Shown here piece after piece: positions 46,908 through 59,231 of a DNA stretch of 64,000 bases. Source of the stretch: Phoronis australis (taxonomy: Eukaryota > Phoronida > Phoronidae); the NCBI GenBank assembly GCA_002633005.1, contig NMRA01000380.1, forward strand, positions 208,645 through 272,644, read 5' to 3'. Each line of letters begins with the position of its first letter. The stretch's first letter is position 1. Position numbers and translations under genes: made by a program. The notes under the pieces are model-generated. The model saw only the letters and a list, made by a program, of their open reading frames with translations. It was not told where the DNA came from and ran no database searches.

Positions 46908-48342
46908 TAACTATACCTAATTCACGCGTGGGGACATTAAAATCCAATGCAAGGCTCACTGTGATAGACAAAGCGGAAGTTGACAGTGCGCGAGTTAAAT
47001 GGCTGGTCTTTCGAGTCAATCCTGGATATTAAATCTTAAAAATGTGTCGATAAAATTATCCAGTATAGCCGCCAGGGCTATACTGGGTACTAGAATTAGG
47101 GACGCTAGGGTTGGCGACTTGTATTCCAAGCTGGGATTTATGAAAATAAGAGAAAGAAATAAATATCCCTCTGCCTGTTGTATGTACACTGTATCAATGG
47201 CTTGGCTCCAGCATATCTCAGCAGTAAATTCAATAGGAGTCAGGCTGTATATTCTACACGTTCTTCTGTTGCTGGCAATGTTTCTTCTAAAAAAAATTAA
47301 AACCGAGACGGGCAAGAGATCTTTTATCTATGCAGCTGCTATAATATGGAATTCTCTTAGCCCAGAAATTAAACGGCCCAATTCAATTACTACCTTCAAA
47401 GTAAATATTAAAAAGTGGCTGTAATTTGCCTAACCTTTTATACCCTGCCTGTCGTAATCATGTCATTTTTTCATTGTCGTAAATGCACTCACGGTCTAGA
47501 GTCATCTCTTAATTTATTTCATCTGTCTTAGTTAAATTTTTACCATTATTTTTACCATTTAGTTATTGTCTTAATTCTCAACCTGTTTTAATTGTATCTT
47601 TGTTATGAATATTTCAGTGTTGTTTTATTACTTCATTGTACTATATTACTGTTTTTCTTGTTGAGAGCCCTCTTGGAAAGCAGTGCTATCACTGAAGAGG
47701 CCACTCTCATTTTAAATATCACAATGAAATAAAATAAAAAGTAACCTCAGAAACGTAGGAAAATACATTAGAGAACCAAGTCAATGCGCCAAAGAGTTGT
47801 CTGACGAAAGGGACCCTGGGTATAAGTTTATTTTTCTTAAAACTGCTTTCAAACATGAAAAGTAAATATGACCAAATAATTGCGGATTAGGTATATGCTG
47901 AATACGAGGTTACGTTTCTGCTTGTAAATTTGATAAGAATGCTTTCCACAAGAACCAGGTCATCTGCTTGTATTTTTGATATGTTTGACAGTGGTGGCTC
48001 ATCGCGTTTTGCTGTAATGTCCAAGTCACATCTGGTTTAATTTGTTGATCGACTTAACGTCAAATATAGCCTAGGTACTGGTAGTGAAGTAGGGACTACC
48101 GAGACTAACAGTTGATCTGTCATTGATCTGCAAGAATAATAGATGTTATTGAATACATTTTTATTAAGATAAAAAACCAGGCTGGTAGTTGAAGCTAAAC
48201 ATTATTTGACCATCAATTCTGTTTTCTTGGTTTTTATAATTGTTACATCTATTTCATGTGTCAGGTTTCAAATATCAATCTGGACAAGGTGAATTTTAAA
48301 TTTAAAACACCGAGTTAGTTCGTCTAAAGCATAACCTGAAAA
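46908..48342 (+). repeat. ~0.9-kb dispersed repeat, copy split by a retrotransposon
   Basis: Left part 46908-47060 and right part 47743-48342 align with 17345-18235. The interruption is the non-LTR fragment at 47061-47742. The insertion is therefore younger than the repeat. Confidence 0.85.
47061..47742 (+). mobile_element. 5'-truncated non-LTR retrotransposon (L2/CR1/Rex-like 3' end)
   Basis: The frame (47061-47424) encodes the extreme C terminus of an RT ORF2: ARAILGTRIRDARVGDLYSKLGF, an ERNKYPSACCMYT block, KTETGKRSF.YAAAIIWNSL and the terminal ITTFKVNIKKWL. This is the end typical of many invertebrate CR1/L2-group elements, and a frame-altering indel is likely near 47200. A 3' UTR follows with the GAGAGCCCTCTTGGAAAGCAGTGCT block, and the element ends AATGAAATAAAATAAAA, a short microsatellite-type tail. 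It is inserted in the dispersed repeat. The ATG at 46999 belongs to that repeat, not the element. Confidence 0.85.
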
Positions 48343-48344
48343 AA

Positions 48345-51190
48345 TTACCCGAGTAGCTGCCTGCGAAAGTTTGTACTGTAGATTTCCGGAAGTGTGTTAG
48401 GCTGAGTTTTGATTGAGTGCTGTTGTCAATTCAAGCCTTATTTCATTGCTTCATTTTCATTTTCATTTGTCTTCATGAAGCGAGACTCTTTAGTTACGGT
48501 TTTAGACTCCAAGCGATTTTCCGGAAAAATTAGTAAACGAAACTGACAGTTTTATTGGTCATTCTTTATACGCACTGAACCGTGGCCCTGGCCATTTACC
48601 GGGAATAGTCAAGCCTCTTAGAACCACTCTCGACATCTATCAAATTACATGCTAGGAGTTTTTCAACAAGACATTTTTGGGTGTTAAAATAATGTTACAG
48701 TATTTTACGGAATGGAATGACTTGTTTTTAAGCCTCTCAGGTATTTATGAATTAAATTATTTATCGTTTGCTTCTGCTACAATCATATAGCATCACGAAC
48801 TGACGAAGGGCTTTCTAATGATATGACTTTTATGCAATTCGGTTGAAAAATGGCGGAGTTGCGAAAAGTTCTAATGACAATTAATTCCATAGGAGTAACC
48901 AACACCGGAACAGACGAATGCAAACAAAGGCCGCTCATGCGCCGCGCAAGCACAGTGGTGGGAGATCAAAGTTGACATTCCGGGCTGGAGGTCTATGCCG
49001 TGAACCAGCCAATGACTTCAGTCGCTAACCGTAGACGTTACGGTAGCCTAGGTAATTTTTGCACTTTATCACTAGGTTTCCGAAAACAGTGAACATGACA
49101 GAATAATGTGGCGACCAGTAGGGATTGGTGTGGGAAAGAAAGATCACGGGCAAAGGAGGCGGGGGTGGCGGACGGAGAAATCGTGGCCACCGGAAACGAA
49201 CAGACTGGTTTGGATCGGTCGTTATCGGCGGTCATCAATGATCGAACTCGACGATAAACTTAAATAATACTAAGTCACTGACTGAGGGGAGATATTAATA
49301 CGGAACGCGATGTAACTTTTTCATCAGGTGGTTACTAAATTTCCTACGAAACAGTATACTAGGCTTACACTCACACCTGGGAGTGGAGCTCTACTTACGA
49401 AAAATGTTTTTATCATTTCACTCACTAATACCAGAGTGTTCAGATCAGTGGTGCATAACCAGAAAAGGCGACAATCCAAAATGGCCACCGCCGTGTATTC
49501 AATTTTCAAATCCCCGCAAAAGGATCCTGTTATGCCGACTCGTTAAGCTGCAAGAGGAAGATAATAAATGGCGGAACAACAAATAGCTCCGTCAAACGTG
49601 AGAGGGTGTGGTTCTTAAGTTTATTTGGTCGTCTCTCTATGCGTGCACACTTGGCCACGGGCTTAAAAGGACATTGCATGCGCAGTAAAAGATGCAGGTA
49701 AAATGGAATGGATATAGCAGTTTCCATCAGCAGTTCCCGCGGAAAATAGTCAACATGACCAATCCTGGCGGGAGGACTCAAACCCATGCTTGAGCAGGGG
49801 TTAATATGGGACGGCCTAATTGGTACATACACCTCTCTGGGCACGATTTTCGTCGAAGAATCAATTAGTTCCCATTATGGTTTATACATCCTCCTGGAAC
49901 TCGCATTATCAGTCCCAGTCACTCAAACATGCTGTCGCAGAAGCGTTTATTGATTTTTATTTCTTCAAAATTTAAATTTGTTTCGAGCTAAGCGGACTTC
50001 TCAAGTAGTGCGCGACGGAACCAGTAACGTTTAAAGAGACTGGAGAATGTGTGACAACAGCCGAAAATCGATAAAAGCTTCCTTGAGAACCCAATTCACA
50101 ACTATTTAAGTAACTTATAACAAAACAATTATTATATAGTGATAATGCATAGCAAAAACTCATGGTTGTCTCAAACCTTATTCATTGACATCCATTCTAA
50201 TTCATATATGGAAAAACCAGTCTATGTCAACAAGTGAAAGTATATATTTTCTGAAAGAAACAAGATCAGGGATTATGAAAACATGCTTTATATTTCTGCG
50301 CTATTACTTTAAAATTTATTACGTTACCACCTTTTTAAGTCAATATTTTATTTTTAAGAAATGTATATTCATAACAAAATTACGCCTCGGTCGATTTTAA
50401 TGAAACTATTTTTAGATGAGAACTTCGCAGTTTACTTTAAAAATGCTGTCAGGAATTTTGGATTACTAGTTTGGTTTCTATAACAAATTAACACGCAAAA
50501 CGTAGGGTATATTTGGAAAAATACATGTAGTATTAGCATGCGTCTATCTTACTATACGCGAAAACTAGGCGCTTAAAACTAACGGCGTTTTTGAGACTGA
50601 TGAACAAATGTTGAAATTGGAAAACGTCAGAGAAATCCTCCGTGCAGTTTTCAAATAATCGTGTTCCTAAGATCAAATTAAGTTCATTTGCCGAAGCCGA
50701 GGAACAGCCAAAAATGTCATGAGTCGTTAAAATCTCGATAGTTTTCACAAATTTTTTTGGTGAAAACTCGTTTTGATAAATATAACCTATATCAATATCT
50801 ATTTCTTTCAACATTCACTCACAAAGTCAACTGAACATGCAGAGCATAGTTAACTTAATTATCAATATAAAGCGTTTTTTTAAATTGTTCAAGTCGGTCA
50901 ACGGCATTGCTTAGAGATAATTACGAAAATAACGGTATTTACTGTATGTACAGAAGAACTAAGTCATTACTGCGAAGACCCATATAATCACAGAGACCGG
51001 AAATAGTTAGTCCGAAACACACCAACCGTTACCTGATGCGACAAAACCACAGTATCACAAGCGTGTAAAAGACCTGTCAGTTTTCGATGAAAGGGATTCC
51101 GTTCGTTGGCAGTCATTTAAACGTGGACACAAAAACAGATAACAGAAACTATTCGGAAACGTCTTTGACACATTTTACCCCGAAAATGGT
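48345..51190. other. intergenic, no gene recognised
   Basis: Scattered short frames only (including 50533-50814, minus). No domain or repeat copy was recognised. Confidence 0.4.
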
Positions 51191-51194
51191 CATG

Positions 51195-51800
51195 TGCAGG
51201 CAGTCATTGACGGGGGCTAGCAGCTTTCGGCGCAATAGTGGACTCATCAGTGGTTCGAATTAATCACTTCATTAATCTCGACCGTGCCCACACAAGTTTA
51301 GTGAGACATGACATCCGACGTAATGCCACTGCTGTGAAGCCTTGACTTGTGGTGAACATCTGAGTCACTTCCAACAACTGTTACACTGGTTCATTCGATG
51401 ACCTGCTGTTTCAATACTTGTCTTTCTATTTCCGACGCTGTAACTGCTGATTTTGTAACTGTTAGTAAACTATGTCACATTTTTCCCGTGTATGGGTGGG
51501 CGCAGGTTGTTACCAATCGGTGCTAATAGCTTTTGGTGCGACGACAGACTGAAGATTGGTTCGAGTTAATCACTTTATAAATATCGGCCGTAAGGCGTTC
51601 CCAAGCCTACTCAAACAAAATGTCCGATGTAACGACTGTTCTATACTCCAACCTGTGTCGCGAAGCTTCGACTACTGATGAACTTCTGACACACTTCCAC
51701 CAATTGATACACATGTTGATTCAGTACCCAACTGTGGGCTCTCTATGGAATAACGCTGTAACTGCTGATTCTCTTCACTGCAACTCAACTAAATCTTCAA
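51195..51800 (-). repeat. tandemly duplicated ~300-bp unit, possible Penelope-like terminal repeats
   Basis: 51215-51460 and 51520-51790 align in direct orientation (GCTAGCAGCTTTCGG / GCTAATAGCTTTTGG, then GGTTCGA-TTAATCACTT, and a CTGTAACTGCTGATT block). They lie just beyond the 3' side of the Penelope-like element. The minus strand of the first unit contains CTGATGAGTCC ... GCCGAAAGC, a hammerhead-like core. This suggests eroded terminal repeats of that element or a relative. Confidence 0.45.
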
Positions 51801-51933
51801 CTGTAACTCTATTCAACTCGCTTGTAACTCTCTAGCAACTTGTTTGTAACTGGTCCAAAATAGTTCTACAGCTTGGTGACAAATTGTAGTAAAGGCTCTC
51901 AGAAACAAGGAAAAGTATTTCTACCCATTTAAT

Positions 51934-51966
51934 TTTCGTCCACCATGGGCGGGAGGACTTCCTCAG
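51934..51966 (-). ncRNA. candidate hammerhead-ribozyme relic at the Penelope-like 3' end
   Basis: On the minus strand CTGAGGAA-GTCC-loop-GGAC-GAAA reproduces the hammerhead core order (CUGANGA, stem II closed by GUCC/GGAC, then GAAA). One core base is changed (CUGAGGA for CUGAUGA) and one base is extra. Stem III and the cleavage site are not evident. Hammerhead motifs are known in Penelope-like element terminal repeats. Probably inactive. Confidence 0.4.
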
Positions 51967-52029
51967 AAGAACACAGACTTCCTACACATGTGGCGCATGC
52001 ACAGACAGCACCCAACCGTAGACATAAGG

Positions 52030-53530
52030 TAATTCAATGCCAAGTTCCCTGTTTATAGTGGGGTTACCACGCTTGAGTTGGATAGCTTCCCTGCTTCTCC
52101 TGCGAATACCTCTATTGCCACTGCCAATAATATTCACAGACTTTCAGTCAATCTCATGGTCAAAACAGTGAGCATGCTCGGATTGAAGAGAGCCAGTTCA
52201 GCTTTTTGTGTTCGTCGATGCGAGTTCTCAGCTGTCGTCTATACTCACCAATGTAAGACGTGTCACAAGAAGTACAGTCAACCATACACACTACGCCAGC
52301 CATACTTACACTCCTGACATATGCAGTATCCTTGGGCGCGATCAAAAGACTGCGGAGAGTGTTTTAAGGCCGAAAGGCAATCTTGATATTGTGTTTCTTA
52401 TAATTTCTCTGAGACACCCTGACTCAAACACTATCTTTACTTTCCACCTGACTAAGGGATCTCCAGAATTGCGCCAAGTGGTGTTTTGTGGCCCAGTTGG
52501 GATATCCACACTTATATAGTCCTGTAACTTGTTTTCCACTATCCTATCCTCTTTCTTCGTGACAATACTCTCACGCCTGTGCCAAAGAGTGCGCAACACA
52601 CGCGATTTTGGTGGAAAGGGTGATGAGAGGGAAAGTGTAAATATTGATTGGCGTGAGTCGGTTTCAGGTAGACTTTCAAAACTAGAGAACCATCACAGTT
52701 TCTGATCATGGGAGAATCCAGAAAGGCAATCTGATTATCAGACTCAATCTTACTGGTGAACTTCGTCCAAAGTGTTAACGTAATCAATGAAATCTGAAAT
52801 GTATTCCCTCTTGCAGATGGCAAAAGTTTCATCCACGTATCTTCTTAAGCACAAGAGCCAATAACTCAACCATGTCACTTGTGACGAGCTGGGAGTTTTT
52901 TTTTTCAAATCTATGTCTCTTAACTTCTCTCGAATTACAACAAGAGCTTTTTCCACATATACAATAGTGAATAAAGCAGAAACGTCAACCGACATTAAAA
53001 TCTCATCCTTATCTGTCGTAACGTAACGAGACCCCGAGAGTTGATACACGATGGTCAGACAATCCAACTAGTGGTTTTAGAAAGACGGCCAACTAGTGGT
53101 TTGAGAATGAGGGCTTAAAACTTAACCGTCTCATAAGTGATAGAGCTGCAGCTAGAAACATTAGATCTTAGAGGATATACTTCTTTGTGTATCTTCGGCA
53201 AACCATATAATTTGAGAGAATTCTCACCAGTGGGGTACAGTCTTTGATGTTCAGATTTCGACAACTTACCCTCCTTGTAAAGCCCAGATAGGATCTCTTT
53301 GAATTTTCTTTTATACGTGGAAGTGGGATCTGTTTCAGTTTCTCATATGTAGAGATATCATTGAGAAGATTGAGAACTTTGTCCTTGGACTCCTGAGAGT
53401 TAAGGACCACATTCGACCTACCCTTGTCAGCTGGTAGAATAGTAATACACTTGTCAGACTTCAGATCTTTAATGTCACTTCTTTCATCACGACTGGTGTT
53501 ATCACGAGGAGGTCTGGAACAATTACCCAC
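52030..53530 (-). pseudogene. Penelope-like retroelement ORF (RT + GIY-YIG), frameshifted
   Basis: Pieces in order on the minus strand: DKCITILPADKGRSNVV and STYEKLKQIPLP with YMVCRRYTKK (53530-53168), the Penelope N-terminal/RT-entry region; ILMSVDVSALFT with the palm aspartate (about 53010); RYVDETFAICKREYISDF, the RT catalytic box with YVDE in place of YVDD (about 52840); IAFLDS...GSLVLKVYLKPTHANQYLHFPSHHP (about 52740-52620); GVVCMVDCTSCDTSYIGEYRRQLRTRI.EH, a GIY-YIG endonuclease (about 52310-52190); and a C-terminal GIRRREAIQLKRGNP-like end (about 52080). Frameshifts and deletions separate them and part of the palm is missing. Two promoter-bearing repeats lie upstream (53574-54225). Confidence 0.85.
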
Positions 53531-53586
53531 GACATCCGTGTGTAACTTAATTATTTGTAACTCAATTCAAGTAACGCGTGCCTGAG

Positions 53587-53736
53587 TATTTATAGTCTCT
53601 TACAATGTTATGGAACTTTTCACCCATTCAATCACATTCTAGAACTTTCTGGAATCTACCCAATCATTCTAAAACATATACTAGGCTCTAGAATGTTCCA
53701 GACTACGTTACGTACTAGAATCTTCTGAAATGTTCC
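53587..53736 (-). promoter_or_regulatory. TATA box plus heat-shock-element-like cluster, proximal copy
   Basis: TATAAATA on the minus strand (53587-53594) lies about 55 bp before the first readable ORF codon. Upstream of it are TTCTAGAACTTTCTGGAA (53638-53655), AGAATGTTCC (53690-53699) and a GAATCTTCTGAAATGTTCC run (53718-53736), that is, alternating nGAAnnTTCn units as in heat-shock-factor sites. Order and strand fit a promoter for the element. Activity is inferred. Confidence 0.55.
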
Positions 53737-53917
53737 ATGTTATTCTATAGTAAGCAAATTACATCATCATTGACTTGACCTCACGGGTCATGTCAATCAA
53801 GTGCTATATGTCAGTACTCAAACTAAAATAAAATTTATTAAACTAAGATCAGTGTCAGTCTACTCCTGATACTGTAACTTTATCTTTAACTTTAAGTCTT
53901 CCTAACCCGTGTCTGTG

Positions 53918-54084
53918 TATTTATAGCCTCTTACAATCTTCTGAAACTTTTTACTATTTCAAGTACATTCTAGAACTTTCCAGAATTTACCCAGTCATAG
54001 TAAAACACATATACTGTGCTCTAGACTGTTCCAAACTATAGACCTGTTTTAATGACCAATATACTGGAATCTACTGGAATGTTC
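53918..54084 (-). promoter_or_regulatory. TATA box plus heat-shock-element-like cluster, distal copy
   Basis: The same arrangement in the second tandem repeat: TATAAATA on the minus strand (53918-53925), TTCTAGAACTTTCCAGAA (53968-53985) and GGAATCTACTGGAATGTTC (54066-54084). The GAA/TTC units survive although surrounding bases have diverged. Confidence 0.5.
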
Positions 54085-54225
54085 TCAAGTATTCTATTGT
54101 AGCCAAACTACATCACCATTGAGCTGATCTCATTTGCCATGTCAAGGGCTATCATCTAGTACACAAATAAAACAGTCAAATCAACCCTATGGAGCTTCAA
54201 CAAGTGTCATTCTACTCTTGACATT

Positions 54226-57200
54226 CGTGATGAACAAGCATACTCTAAAAAAACCAATTTGTCTTGTTCTCCAAAGTCGCAAACACGTAAACCCGACGAA
54301 CGAAGCTAGACAAGATAAATTGGCCGACACCAAACCTGATGGCAAATCAAGCAAAGGAAACGAAACGTTTACTCACAAAGCAGCATTTAAAGTGAAGCAA
54401 GACTTACACAGCCAGTGACAACCAGATAAGGGAGAGTGATTAAACCACCTTCGGTCAAAGTAACGCAAACCACTGATTGTTTTGGTCATTAAAACTGTTT
54501 TCTACAAAAATCCATAGTAGTTTGTGTTTTTTTGATTTAAGAACACTGACACTGTAGGGAGTTAAGCAAAGTGTTTACACATGTCTGTCATTAATGTTGA
54601 AATATGTGTTTCTTGGATACTAAAGATATCCCTCATGAACCGGACGCTACTGACCTCATGCATTGTAGTGGGGGTGAAGAACATAAGAAGTACTAGATGA
54701 TGAGCAAGATTTTTTTCGAAGAAGGGAGGATGTTGCATTCGTGGTTTTCACTAATGAGAACTGACATGCAAAACAAGACCATGTAGTAATAAGAGTCATA
54801 GATTGTGCAGTTTGTGGAAAACAATTCTCAGAAATCTAATAGTGGCTCATTAGCAGATGATCTTGTATTGTAACAAACAAGTTAATTGAGTATTAAACAC
54901 CATTGTGAACAGACGTACTCTATAGTTCTCTAGGATATACCCACGACAAATCCTTAACACGGGGTTGTGTTGTAAACAGGTTTTATAGTCATGCAACCAC
55001 AACAAACGACTTTTAGGAGCAGGTTGCTAGTTGTTTATCATTTGCAGTTGAACTGACATGCCAGCCCTCGACTCCTTAGAAGACATTTTAAACACCTATC
55101 CATTCCTGTTTCATCTGCAGATAAGGTGTCTAATCTATATAGACACCGAACGGTTAAAAAGTAGACAAAATCTAACAAGTTAGGTCTGTAAATAGGCAGG
55201 TTATTTGACGATCGAATGGACAAGTTAATTTTGAAAAACAGACCGGTTATTTGACAAACGAAGTTATTTGTGCCAAATAGACAGATTACTGGTCGAACGC
55301 AAATGACAATTTTCAAAACAGACAGGAGAGTTGTCCATTGAACATATTGATATTGTCAAACACACGCAGAAGTAGGTCGAATAGACAAGACGTGACGGAG
55401 TGATCGAGTGGCATGAGCCCCAAATTGAGCACAATAATTCACCAAAGTTCTTTGTGATGTTCTCCAGAGTGTAGAGAATTTCCTGCCTAGCAATTTGCTC
55501 GATTTATTGTTGACCATTCTTAAAAAAGAACTACTGTAATTTCGGTGCGTTTGCTTCTTAAAATTTTGGTTTACAAATTGTGAATTCTAGAGCTAATTAC
55601 TAACATATAGGCAAACACGCCTTCAAAGCTTGTCTTGTTCTGGCCGCCAAATAATTGTCATTCCATAAATTGTTAACATTACACCAGATTGCAAGTTTGA
55701 GTCTCTGTGACGTCATTTGTGCTCAAGTGGCGACCTCTAGTCATTTGACGTGCATGTCTTGTTCACTCGATAGTTAACTTAATCGTAAGAGACCTCCAAG
55801 TTACATGTGTGTTAAGTACCCAACTTGCTAGCTTACTTGTTTGATCCACAGTCTCCAATAGGAATCGTATGTTTTCGTGTCTGTTTGGAAAATCACTACA
55901 TGTTTGGCATGTTTATTTGACGCATCACTTTTCTCTTAAGCAAACAAAGTGTATATTTTTCAGAACAGTTGTCTGTTTGGGACTGCTTCGAGAATTTTCC
56001 TTGCCCCGTGTCATCTTTATTGGCTCCTTGAATCATAAAAACCATTGTCTTGCTTTGGAACTGATGGTTAGACTTGATCGATGAGATTGATAGTTTCTTG
56101 TCCAAATCGTGAACACTACACCTAAAAATTGCTTTGCAAGAACAGATTGGAGTAGCATTTGATGGGTAAAATGACCAAACAATCATGGGCTGTTGTCCTC
56201 TGTAGAAAAAACATGTTCGACTAATTGGATTTTCTTAAACTTTATAAATGGTATAGAACAGCTATGACTAGTGCAGTTTGTTTCGGGCTAGGCCGGTTTG
56301 GGCACAAATCAATGAGGCTAGTTCATGTACCTGGGCCGAGTTCTGTGGACGCAAGAATATCTCGAGGGAAGCTAGTGTGACTGCGTGCTTCGCTTGTAAT
56401 ACATAGCGATATCTCGTGAAGTCTTCCGCGACCGTGCGTTTTCGTGACGTTCTCGCGTCTACTGAATGCACGTCTGGAAGCTATGCTGCGCCAGCTACAA
56501 ATGGAGCTCCCGACTGACTTGCCCAATTCAAAATAAATGTAACTTAATGAATATCTGATACTATATGACTAACTCAGACGCGTATTGGTAAAAAAGAGTA
56601 GAAGTGGTTTGATGTCTTTTGCTGTGCACATAGCACGAAACACATTGCGAAATGTATGTCTCAATAAGATTAGACTTTTATACGGTAGCATTCATTCGAT
56701 TCAAGCTGACCCATTTATCTTTCGAGGGATATCTATACCTCCATTAATTCTCCTGTTGATGCGCTTCAAATTCTCAGTAAACTTAAGGGTGGACACGTGA
56801 CGGGATTTATTTCGCAAAATATACCCAATCTATTCCCACATGTTCCGAATTAATGCTTTCGTGAAATTTACCAGTGGGAATTGTTTTTAACTGGTCTTAT
56901 TTATTGGATTCATCTTTTAATCTCTTCTCGTTATGATAAATGTCATGCCTCACCTGTTTGTTCCTCTTCAAACAATCTCGCAAATCTTCATCGGCAAAAA
57001 ATATTGACCACTACAAAACGCACGCGCTCAGGAACAACGTTTACAGTGAACCAACAAGATGATGAAATAAAAGCCTGCAACTGCTTACGCAGACGATAGG
57101 TAAATTGGCGCACGATATCGATTAACATGTGTTAACTATAATTACAGATGAAAACTAAAAATGAAAGATAAGTGATGTGGTTTTTGTGTGCTTGATACGT

Positions 57201-58801
57201 GATGTACGAATGATCTTGGAAACACCGTAAAGTGCCATTTTTTGTCTTTATTCTTAACTATTCCTTATTTGGTCATAATTGACATATTAACCGTCTGAGA
57301 ACAAAAACAGGTTGTTTCTTCCGTTATGTCCACGTGTTGACAATAGTCGGCATGCATATGTAACCAACTTGTACAAAATTTATGTTTCCCAGTGGGCGAC
57401 GGAAAGGTATCAGAAATTAGGCAAATTGTTTTGTTTTTGTGCTGGAGCCTGTTTCTCAGATAGTTTATAGCCAAACCAGATTTGATTTTTGTCTTTTGGC
57501 TTTGTCGTTTAGTCTGCTCCCAAGCAGGCTAGGATTCCTGCCGTTTGGCTTCGAGTTGTATGTAGTCAGATTTTGTGAAGCATGCTACGCCATCCGGAGA
57601 CTGAGTAACCAAAAGGCAAGAGACTGTTCGAGAAACATACTGAGAAGATGTTTTAGTTGGGTTCTAAACGAGTATTGACAGTATCAGAAGAAACATCCGT
57701 GCAAGCAACTGCAATTGCAACTGCATTTTGTTTAATTTTCGAACTCAAAATTCAAACTCCAAATAATTTTTATTCTGTCCTAGTTAATGTCGAACGCTAA
57801 TTCCTTATCTCTGTGACTGCTTTGTCAACTTAGTTAGAAACACAACAGTTCCTGCTGTACGTTAGCATAGTTAGGAGCATGCAAATATATCTGTAAGCGG
57901 TTATAAAGCGAGTGGTCGTCGCAGAACTAACTGTAAATTTAGACTATCTACCGCTACAAAATTGGTCTCGACTTGTTTTTAACTCAAATGCGAAATGACT
58001 TGTTAGATTTAAAAAGGTGATAGTTCGCTTTTGCTGATGACGATGCTCGGGACATAAAATGACCCGCCCAAAACAGCTTGCTTCTACCGCTGGGTCTCAA
58101 ACAATAACGAGCTGTGTTCTATCCAAGTCGAGAAGTCGCTTCTAATTCCACTAAGGAACAATATGAGATCAACAGTAAGTGTACGTGGTCTAAAACTAAA
58201 GTTGCATTTTGTGATGAAACGCCGTTTTAGGTACGTAAAACAACATTCGCGTATATATAGGTTTGTTTAGTTACAAAATAATGGGATGTTTAAGGCCTTC
58301 ATCGCGCGGGTTTTTGTTATTCTGGATGCATTTGGCTCTGCAGATACAATGTAGTCCTTGCAATGCTTTAGCAATTTACTACTTGCACGAAGTCGCCATT
58401 ATGCTTGGAAACGAAGTGTTGTATCCAAAGTACAATGATTCTGCGTGTTTGGCACACTGGCGTTTTTGCGTTTGCGTTGTTAAATTGTGTCCTAAGCAAC
58501 ATTGCACAACAATCATTTTTGCAGCGCCACCAAAATGTGCAAGTAGTCAATACGAGAAAAGACGATTCAAACGATCGAACTCAGGTGCGTCAATTGATGC
58601 GTAAAGTGGTCTTTTCGTGCCATATTGCGTTACCGCGAGTAAACAGCAAACAAATAACTGCTGATAGAAGTAGTTTTAACATTCTCAAACACCGTTGAAG
58701 CAGTCATCAGAAACTTGGATACCATGTTTCGGCAAGTTTTCGCGCTAAAGGACCCCTAACCGCTTCGTCCCTGTTTAGTGGGAGGCATGGTCACCCAACT
58801 T
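54226..58801. other. intergenic, no gene supported
   Basis: Includes a repeat fragment at 56369-56477 related to 15960-16020 and 15760-15776. Frames such as 58263-58604 have no recognised domain or splice context. Confidence 0.4.
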
Positions 58802-58840
58802 CATGGGTGGGGGGCGCTTGCCCCTCCTGCCCCACCCATG
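58802..58840. repeat. perfect 11-bp-stem GC hairpin
   Basis: CATGGGTGGGG (58802-58812) is exactly inverted as CCCCACCCATG (58830-58840) around a 17-base loop, in otherwise AT-rich sequence. No oligo-T follows. Role unknown. Confidence 0.6.
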
Positions 58841-59206
58841 CGGTCCCATGAGCGTTCATTACATATGGCACTTCATGACTACAGTGTGGTCGAAACTACG
58901 TTTTTACATATTGTAGGAACAAAACTTACGTGCGTTTAATTTCAAGGTTACTAAAATGCGACACTGTCAACACATTAGAATTTTCGTATATGCCACGAAT
59001 TGCTGAGTCTGATGTCGAGGAATAACGATGACGAACTACCAGTCCTTCCCAAGCTCACAAATCACTTCTATTTTAAGTACGAGACACATTCAGACCTGGT
59101 TTGTGATGTTATGGGGTATTATCACAACTTTTTATAGAAGGTGGGTTTACTGCGGCTGTAACTGCATAAAGCAATAGAGTCAACGCTCAAAGGCAGTGGT
59201 AGACTA

Positions 59207-59212
59207 TTTATT
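59207..59212 (-). terminator. polyadenylation signal of the hypothetical gene
   Basis: AATAAA on the minus strand 20 bases after the stop codon at 59232-59234. A short 3' UTR, or a signal placed unusually close. Confidence 0.45.
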
Positions 59213-59231
59213 TCCTAAAAACTCCTTTTCG

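Larger units (their letters stand above)
53574..54225 (-). repeat. tandem pseudo-LTR-like repeats upstream of the Penelope-like ORF
   Basis: 53574-53870 and 53905-54225 are direct copies with a period of about 331 bp. Shared words are GTATTTATAG-CTCTTACAAT, ACATTCTAGAACTTTC, a TTCCA/TTCTC segment, ACATCA-CATTGA and AAATAAAA. A tandem arrangement upstream of the ORF is usual for the pseudo-LTRs of Penelope-like elements. Confidence 0.75.
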
